Shown here: in pieces, positions 57,648 to 64,000 of the stretch | Layout of the letters: each line of letters starts with the position of its first letter | How positions within the stretch are numbered: the first letter of the stretch is position 1 | Origin: Cephalotus follicularis | Lineage: Eukaryota > Streptophyta > Magnoliopsida > Oxalidales > Cephalotaceae | Direction of reading: 5' to 3' | DNA: 64,000 nt | Assembly: GCA_001972305.1 (NCBI GenBank) | Contig: BDDD01001454.1 | Coordinates: 1 to 64,000 of the forward strand | Notes under the pieces: generated by a model | What the model was told of the DNA's origin: nothing | Database searches by the model: none | What the model saw: only the letters and a program-made list of their open reading frames with translations | Made by a program: the position numbers and the translations under genes

Positions 57648-58706
57648 TGTAGGTTCACAACTAGCAACCTAGATGGGGGGTGAATAGGTTATGCAGAAAA
57701 TAACCCTTCTTTTAATAAAAAAACAATACAAACAATAAGCAATCAAATTACTCTTGACAATTATAAGCAATAAAATAAATTGTAATTAAATAAAATAGTA
57801 AGGGAAAGAGAGATGCAAACAATTTATAGTGGTTAGGACAATAGTGCCTACGTCCACTCTCCAAAGAAGCACTTGAGGTTCCACTAAGATTGTAATCCCC
57901 CGATCACAATCCCAACTTATGGATGTTTACAAGTTCAATCCTAACCCGGATTTTTGCAAGTTCAATCCTAACTCGGATTTTTGCGAGCTAAATCCTAACT
58001 CTGAGTATAGGTACTAATGACCTACTGTTACAATATTTTCAGTGATATTGTGTTTGTTTTGTAACCCCTCAAAGGTTGAAATTAAACCAATAATGTCTCA
58101 AAAAACAGAACTTGCAATAATATCAGAAAGATAACTTTAGAAGGCTGATTTCTCTTTCTCAAGGTTTTGACTATCTTGTTGTTATTGTTCTTCACTTGAT
58201 TCAGCCACTGTTTATAAGCTTCTTGTTGAATGTGACCATTGCATTCATCAAGGAGATTTTCAAAGAGCCGTTTGAAACTTGAATGGTAAGTTCTCACCAT
58301 TGCAGCACCTTCAATTCTTGCAGATTTTGTGTATGGCTGTCTTTAGCGTTGACTTGTACACATGGCGTTGACGTCTATCTCTGATTGCATTGACTCCTAT
58401 GATTCTTCGCATTTACATCATTAGCTACTGTTAGATTCTTGCTTTATTCACGTTCACGCGTAAGTATAGCATTGACGCTAATGTCATTTGGGTTGACTCC
58501 ATAAGCTTTATGCGTTAACTTCCAAGTCATTGTCTTATTTGAGCTTTCTTCTGCGTTGACATGTAAATATGACGTTAACGTCTTCCTCATTGGTGTTGAC
58601 GCCGATATGTCTTCACGTTAATGTCCAAGCTACTGGTTTAATTTTACACCTCTTGGCGTTGACATCTTCCGTATGGCGTTGACGCTAATAATGCAATTCT
58701 CGGCAC
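57648..58706 (-). repeat. 5' LTR of element G, inner piece
   Basis: Matches 52292-53260 of the 3' LTR, and stops at the insertion site of K after GCAATTCTCGGCAC. Confidence 0.9.
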
Positions 58707-59295
58707 TGTCAACAACCGTTCCCGCTACTGCTATGGGACACGTGTCCTACCGGCGATGGCGCTCCTTGCTAGCAACCCTCTCTTAAGTTGCCCGATGAGC
58801 CATCTAAAGACTCCTCAGGAACCTATCACGCAAAAAGCCCGAGGAGAAAGCCTGGGCAAAACGTAACTGATGCGTGGATAGAAGGGGACAGGGGACAAAA
58901 GGACCCGAGGACTCGAACTCCCCGTTTCATTAAGTCACCAACTGCACACTTCCATACACACAAAAATGCTCCGCATAACTAAAGCCCGAGGAGAACACCC
59001 TCATGCTCCTCACATGATCACTTAAACACCTTTAGACAAAACATGCCCAGGGAGAGATGCACGCACGCCTAACGTGAAAACATAAACTCCAAGGTCTGCT
59101 CAGGCCCCGAGGACGCACCTTGTGTAATAACCGCAACTTCAATTAATGTATATTGATCCAATTTTGAAATAAATATACATTTTAATTGAGTTATTTATCC
59201 AATTATACTGATTTCTATGATTGGTAATTGTTTGGGGATGATTATATGTGCAATTGGTGGAGTATCAAAGATTGGAAAACCCTAATCTAGTCCAA

Positions 59296-59378
59296 ACAGC
59301 CGACTGTCACAGGGTAACAGTCGACTGTTTGCCACATGAAGAAGGCAGTCGACGGCCCACTAATTCCAGTCGACTGGT
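59296..59378. repeat. CAGTCGACTG palindrome cluster in L
   Basis: Four copies in 83 bp: CAGCCGACTGT, ACAGTCGACTGT (perfect 12-bp palindrome), GCAGTCGACGG and CCAGTCGACTGG (perfect 12-bp palindrome). The core GTCGAC is shared with the clusters in other families, but the arms differ. Confidence 0.85.
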
Positions 59379-59456
59379 TTGCTCCAGGACAGATTCCTGG
59401 CATGTGCAGGGACATGAAGGACAGATGGGATAATGGCACTTGTGTCTCCTCATCTT

Positions 59457-59481
59457 TTAGCCAAGTGAGGACAACGGCTAA
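59457..59481 (+). other. Conserved LTR hairpin A, copy in L
   Basis: TTAGCC and GGCTAA pair perfectly around AAGTGAGGACAAC, followed by CCCCTACAATTTCAGATT. Confidence 0.75.
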
Positions 59482-59654
59482 CCCCTACAATTTCAGATTA
59501 AGCAAGGATTCGGGAGTTGCCGCTGAAGCTAGGAGAGCTTCTTACCTTGTTTTTTAAGGTGGTTATTTTAATTTTGATGATGTATTGTATTTGGTATTGA
59601 ACGGTTCATACCTCATTGATGTAATTTCCTTATGAAGGATAACTGTTGTTGTAC

Positions 59655-59680
59655 CCGCACGTAGTATGGGATGCGTACGG
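59655..59680 (+). other. Conserved LTR hairpin B, copy in L 5' LTR
   Basis: Loop TAGTATGGGATG at 59662-59673 with arms CCGCACG and CGTACGG (one mismatch). The 3' LTR copy at 61169-61194 has CCGCACG/CGTGCGG, seven perfect pairs. It ends 144 nt before the LTR 3' end in both. Confidence 0.82.
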
Positions 59681-59828
59681 ACGGCTTATATTTATATTTC
59701 GGTTTAATAAATGCTTCCGCAATTTACTTATGGATTGTGCCAAAATATTATTTTTTATGCTTATTTTATGATATCACCACATATGCTGGTCCATTGTACG
59801 CGAACCGAATAACGGGGTATGACAAGCA

Positions 59829-59840
59829 TGGTATCAGAGC
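59829..59840 (+). other. Primer binding site of element L
   Basis: TGGTATCAGAGC, four bases after the 5' LTR end. Confidence 0.88.
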
Positions 59841-59930
59841 ATATTCCATATATGCTAAGCTAGGATAAGTTTCTCGGAAGTTAAGTGACTTGTTTCCCGA
59901 TGATCTTATCATCTCCTTATAGGAAACGAA

Positions 59931-60539
59931 ATGGAAGGGAGAAGAGGACGTACAAGGTCTCGGGCCATGGATGGAAATGTTTCTAAGGAAGCAAATGATG
60001 GGGATAACCCGATGGAACGTATAGCCGATTTTATCCACCAGCAGATGGCTACCAGTGCAACTCAGATGGAGGAGATGCAACGATTGCACGCTCAAGTACA
60101 GTAGGCTAGACGACCTTCAAGACAATCTCGACGGGCTGCTATTCAGGAGAATGATGCTCCACCTGAAGCTTGTTCACACTGTGGCCGTAAAATCCATCGG
60201 CTGGAAGATTGTTGGTTGAAAAATGGGTTGTGCATGAAGTGCGGAGCAACCGACCATTTCTTAATGGCTTGTCCGAATAGGCAAAACCATTCCCGAACTC
60301 CTAATCGAAGCAACCAAAAGAGTTTTGGAAGGTGTGGGTTCTGCGGTCATTTGAACCACGATGAAAGTAAGTGCTGGAAGAAAGCTGGGAAGTGCCTAAG
60401 ATGTGGGGCATCAGACCATAGATTGAGTGGCTGTTTGAAGGGTCGGAAGATCGCGGTTACTGGACCTACTAGTAGTAGCGGTACTGCAACTGGATCTTCA
60501 CAGCAGAAGGATACCGGAAAAAGAATCATGCAAGGTTAG
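59931..60539 (+). pseudogene. Short gag of element L with four CCHC knuckles
   Basis: Starts MEGRRGRTRSRAMDGN at 59931, a basic N terminus like that of D and I. After MERIADFIHQQM a TAG stop comes at 60102-60104. The same frame continues with four complete CCHC knuckles: CSHCGRKIHRLEDC, CMKCGATDHFLMAC, CGFCGHLNHDESKC and CLRCGASDHRLSGC, then a SSSGT tail to a stop at 60537. The capsid core between N terminus and knuckles, present in D and I, is missing. A/D/I relatives carry one or two knuckles, so either duplication or recombination gave four. Confidence 0.88.
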
Positions 60540-60752
60540 GTTATACTTATCTAGAACTGATATTTAGTATATAATTGATCATGCATTGATTGATCCATAA
60601 CCACATACTCATTCGTTACATCATGTTTTCTGAATGACTTGCATGGTGTCGGTGTGTTACAATGGAGGTTAGAGGTGAATGCTTCAACTAATGATTCTTA
60701 CTGACCAATGCGACAATATATAATCGTACGGTCACGATAGTGAGAGTTCGGT

Positions 60753-61011
60753 ATTAAGTTGTTGCCTGGAATTGCTCCTATATCCAGAACACCATACCGA
60801 ATGGCTCCTGCTGAGCTGAAGGAATTAAAAGTTCAACTACAAGATTACCTTGACAAGGGTTTCATCAGACAGAGTGTATCACCGTGGGGCGCACCGGTTC
60901 TGTTCGTAAAGAAGAAAGATGGATCGATGCGGCTATGCATTGACTACAGGCTGCTGAATCAAGTGACGGTAAAGAACAAGTATCCTCTACCACACATTGA
61001 GGAGTTGTTTA
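60753..61011 (+). pseudogene. Reverse transcriptase N-terminal fragment, element L
   Basis: [50 protein letters not shown] and [11 protein letters not shown] in one unbroken frame, then direct transition to LTR sequence at 61012. The catalytic FIDD box is not included. Between gag and this piece (60540-60752) no domain is seen. Confidence 0.9.
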
Positions 61012-61338
61012 TTAAGCAAGGATTCGGGAGTTGCCGCTGAAGCTAGGAGAGCTTCTTACCTTGTTATTTAAGGTGGTTATTTTAATTTTGATGATGTATT
61101 GTATTTGGTATTGAACGGTTCATACCTCGTTGATGTAATTTCCTTATGAAGGATAACAGTTGTTGTACCCGCACGTAGTATGGGATGCGTGCGGACGACT
61201 TATATTTATATTTCGGTTTAATAAATGCTTCCGCAATTTACTTATGGATTGTGCCGAAATATTATTTTTTATGCTTATTTTATGATATCACCACATATGC
61301 TGGTCCATTGTACGCGAACCGAATAACGGGGTGTGACA
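61012..61338 (+). repeat. Truncated 3' LTR of element L
   Basis: Nearly identical to 59498-59824. The LTR beginning and the polypurine tract are deleted. Confidence 0.92.
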
Positions 61339-63314
61339 CCTTGTCCCCTGGCACTTCCTGTATATAACATAACACAAGAACTATCATCAAAACACACAGC
61401 ATAACTTAAAACACTATTCATCAAACTTATGCCCGTCTCGGGCCGACTTCTAACAAGCCTTCCCTGGCATCAACCCGAGGACATCCTTCTCGGGGTCCAC
61501 TCCAAAGGCCCAACCTTACCCGGGGACACCCTACCTCCACGGATAAGACTCCATAACCTTAAGGATCCACCTTAGCCTTAAACTGCTCTTCCTCGCTAAG
61601 CTCATCACTGCCATACTAGCCTGGGAACTCTCTAACTCCCCGGTTGGGCCTGGGATCATAAAACTCAAAACATGAAATATCCATGAAATCACAAGATAAA
61701 CAAATCTACAAGCACAAAACATCCATAAAGATTCTTAAAAGCATAAAACCATTACATATTTGTCCCCTAGCATACATACACTGCCTTCAGTCGCAGGCAA
61801 AAGAATATCATATCTTATCATATACAACAGAAAAGCTCACGGCTACCCTACTACAAAAAGAAGGTAGGGAAACCCAAAAGAATGCCCAATGCTATGCACT
61901 TCTAAACGCCCGTGCTGACGTCCCGAGGTGCTGAGCTCAAAAACTACCTTGCTTATCTATCTACTGCTGAGCTGGAGGATCTCCTCCGGCTGGCTGGTCT
62001 GCAAAACAATCTGTGAGGGGATTAGTACAACTGACTTTGCATCCATAAAAAGAATGCGCTGAAGAAAACTTACCATGAGCATGAGCAACTATCCCAACAG
62101 GGGAAAAGGCTGTAGCAACATATATTTCATGGCATACAATAAGGAAAAGCTCAAAGTACTTAAAAAACTTACTCTTTTCTCTGCTTAGCTGATTCTAGAA
62201 TGTTCATGAAAGCTGAAATAAACTTAAGAATACAATTGATCAAAAGAAAGAGATCTGAAAAAGAATTGGGGTCCTTCCCGGCTAAACACCCGAGGAGAAC
62301 AACTAAGGTAGAAACTGGCTTTTCTTTGCTATGCTTGCTTTGCTGATACATGCTTGCTGATTACATAAATATACTTGCCAACTTATAGTGGCCTGAGCTG
62401 AGCTGGTTTTTGGCCTAAGCTGAGCTGGGCAGCTTACCTACCGACTCATCTGTGCTTACAATTCTTTGCTTAGCACTTGCTGATTACATAAATATAGCTT
62501 CCAACTTATAGTGGCCAGAGCTGAGCTGATCTTTGGCCTAAGCTGTGCTGGGTACTTGCTTTTCTTTGCTTAGAGCTTTCTTACATACTGGGCTGGGGAC
62601 TAAAAGTCCGAGGACAAGGTCCTCCTCTAGAAAACCTACTGAAAGGCTCTATATGCTATAATGTTCGATAACTTAGCTTAACTGTACTCAAACCCTATAC
62701 ATTGTCCTAGCAACAATGCAAGGAGATCTAGGTACAAAACCCGGGAATAGACTCACTCAACTTCTCATCCTGTGATGGTAGGTTGAGGAGGAAGGAGCTT
62801 GTACATATGTGCTCGGCTGCGCTCAAACCCTGTACACTGTCCTAGCCACAGCGTAAGGAGATCCAGGTATGGAACCCAGGGGCAGAGTCGCTCAACAACC
62901 CATCATAGACAATAGGTACGCTGAGGAGGGAGGTGAACACATACACGTTATCTCATCTGAGGATGAACGATACATAATATCTTTGCTATGGGAACACTCC
63001 ACTCAGAAGGAATGGCTAACATAAGACATTAGGGAAAACAAATCCCCATTAAAACTCACTTAAATGAAACTGAAGCTGAGGAGAAGAATTTCTCAAGAAA
63101 ATAAGATGAACAATAAAATGCTTTAAGGAAAGGATGTCCCACTCACAGTTCTTGCTACTTCCTTGGACACTAACGTCTCTTCTTCTCTGCTACGCTCTTC
63201 CTCTGGCTTGTTTGCTTCTATCCATCTTCACGGATGCTTCTTCTTCTTGCTGCGCTCGGATGCTTCAAGCTTCTACTCGTCCAGGCGCTATGAACGGGAA
63301 AGAAGAAGAAACTA

Positions 63315-63316
<2 letters not shown>

Positions 63317-63348
<32 letters not shown>
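63317..63348. repeat. CT dinucleotide microsatellite
   Basis: About 15 uninterrupted CT units in solo LTR K. Confidence 0.9.
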
Positions 63349-63615
63349 AACGACTGAAGCTAAGAGAAAAGCCAACACTATAACCAAGAAACGTCATGCT
63401 AATCTTATCTTAAGCCATCATTTCCCTTGGAACTTGTACTCTTCCTCAAGAAGCTTTGCACAAAAGTCTTCCAACTTCCACAAATGTCACTTAAAACCTT
63501 GGCTTAACATATCCTCCTCTTATCCATTATTACACATAAGCCCAAACTCAAAAGAAAGCACATCAACAACCAAAAAAAGAACTCTTAAAACTCTAAAAAG
63601 ATACGGGTTATTACA

Positions 63616-63895
63616 AGCACGTTGATGAGAATAAACAACTCATTGACAGATCATCTTGTCCCAGAACACACATCTGAACCCTTCACGTTGATGCCAATGA
63701 TATAGGCATTGACGCCAATATGACTGATATGCACATTTTGCTTGTTTTCACTTGAAACTTTTCTAGTTTGTTACTTTCAAACATATCCTTCACATCTTCT
63801 CTTGTTTGTTACTTTCAAACATATCCTTAACATTAACAAACAAGTTAGGTGTTTCGTTATCATCAAAACTAAGATTGTCACACACAATGTCAAGA
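63616..63895 (-). repeat. 5' LTR of element G, outer piece
   Basis: Continues the match to 53268-53516 of the 3' LTR. A 35-bp unit (TCTCTTGTTTGTTACTTTCA) is duplicated here at 63758-63830. The outer terminus has drifted from ACA to AGA. Confidence 0.88.
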
Positions 63896-64000
63896 GGCGC
63901 CATATGTGTATTTAGTTAATATGGTAATTAAACTGATCCATAGTTATGGTTTGGGACATACATATAGTGGATACAATTTTTACAGGAATATGCACATTAA
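63896..64000 (-). mobile_element. 5' LTR of copia E, piece 3, continues past the window
   Basis: Reverse complement resembles 1560-1665 of the LTR of N (TGTGCA..ATATT, CATATGGCGCC before the GCCCTATC part that lies at 52280). It shows that the copia E LTR continues beyond the right edge. Confidence 0.65.

Larger units (their letters stand above)
59123..59824 (+). repeat. 5' LTR of element L
   Basis: Only 702 bp. 59498-59824 matches 61012-61338 with few changes, so L is fairly young. Contains a CAGTCGACTG cluster, hairpin A at 59457-59481 and hairpin B around 59655-59680. Confidence 0.92.
59123..61338 (+). mobile_element. Miniature deleted gypsy element L, nested in K
   Basis: Flanked by a perfect TSD CCTTG (59118-59122 and 61339-61343), starting TGTAATAACCGC and ending GGGGTGTGACA. 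It contains 5' LTR 59123-59824, primer binding site, a short gag with four zinc knuckles, an N-terminal RT piece, and only the last 327 bp of the 3' LTR (61012-61338). The RT-LTR junction falls in a shared TTAAGCAAGGATTCGGGAG, so a deletion between short homologies likely removed the rest. Confidence 0.92.
58707..63615 (-). mobile_element. Solo LTR K (Ty3/gypsy), nested in G's 5' LTR, split by L
   Basis: On the minus strand it starts TGTAATAACCCGTATC and ends CGGTTGTTGACA. Flanks are GGCAC (58702-58706) and AGCAC (63616-63620). Its own sequence is 58707-59122 and 61339-63615, about 2.7 kb. It has recurring CCCGAGGA words, GAGCTGAGCTG words near 62390-62560 and a CT microsatellite at 63317-63348. 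No gag or pol. The frame at 63134-63349 is low-complexity. Confidence 0.85.
52292..63895 (-). mobile_element. Non-autonomous SIRE-type copia element G, nested in E's LTR
   Basis: Flanked by GGCAC (52287-52291) and GGCGC (63896-63900), a TSD with one change; the copia E LTR reads through on both sides. On the minus strand: 5' LTR (63895-63616 and 58706-57648, split by K), primer binding site, gag with SIRE-type features, an ORF with the putative plant transposon protein domain in place of pol, a purine-tract-rich zone, 3' LTR (53516-52292). The TTTTGATGAT word on either side of the LTR start and the repeated GGGGGA tracts are typical of SIRE/Maximus elements. RT, RNase H and integrase are absent. 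Confidence 0.88.

Noticed and set aside
59123-61338. L as a host CCHC zinc-finger gene
   Set aside because: It has LTR ends, TSD, a primer binding site and an RT fragment, so it is a deleted retroelement.
63134-63349. Hydrophobic frame of 71 codons
   Set aside because: Ends in a CT microsatellite and lies in solo LTR K; nothing supports translation.

Overview
The window looks like nuclear heterochromatin of a flowering plant. Everything I can assign is LTR retrotransposon sequence: Ty3/gypsy chromoviruses with a C-terminal chromodomain, Ty1/copia elements including a SIRE-type one, gag-only derivatives and solo LTRs. I found no host gene, tRNA, rRNA or bacterial feature. The strongest evidence is structural: TG...CA element ends, 5-bp target-site duplications (TSDs), primer binding sites of the TGGTATCAGAG type, polypurine tracts, and paired LTRs whose interruptions are explained exactly by younger insertions.

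Layout by nesting level. Level 0 is an old copia family with long LTRs. One plus-strand copy (N) has its pol 3' end at 912-1474 and its LTR from 1469. One minus-strand copy (E) has a gag fragment at 3589-3856, a leader at 21361-23346 and a 5' LTR in three pieces (23360-24807, 51487-52291, 63896-64000 and beyond). Level 1: gypsy element A (3857-21360, minus) lies in E's gag; solo LTR F (24808-51486) and the non-autonomous copia G (52292-63895, minus) lie in E's LTR; the end of another gypsy LTR (M, 1-911) lies in N's pol. Level 2: gypsy B (12284-21079, minus) in A's 5' LTR; solo LTR H (25461-29348) and gypsy D (30348-50363, plus) in F; solo LTR K (58707-63615) in G's 5' LTR. Level 3: solo LTR C (13137-15932) in B's 3' LTR; gag-only element I (38668-46189, minus) and solo LTR J (46642-49084) in D's 3' LTR; deleted mini-gypsy L (59123-61338) in K.

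Coding capacity is decayed. A, B and D keep recognisable pieces of gag, protease, reverse transcriptase, RNase H, integrase and chromodomain, all with stops, frameshifts or lost catalytic residues. I carries only gag. G carries SIRE-type gag plus an ORF with the putative plant transposon protein domain in place of pol.

The most interesting signals are non-coding. (1) Four LTR families (M, D, I, L) share a hairpin 144-149 nt before the LTR 3' end. Its 12-nt loop, TAGTATGGGATG, is invariant while the stem sequence covaries between families. (2) A second hairpin with TTAGCC/GGCTAA arms is shared by five families, one of which (J) has a much shorter loop but an intact stem. (3) LTRs of at least eight families, gypsy and copia, carry clusters of one palindromic word (GCGTCGACGC and CpG-decay variants), and G has a further cluster just upstream of its extra ORF. 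(4) F carries an array of a different word (CCGAGCATG/GAGCTCTCCA).
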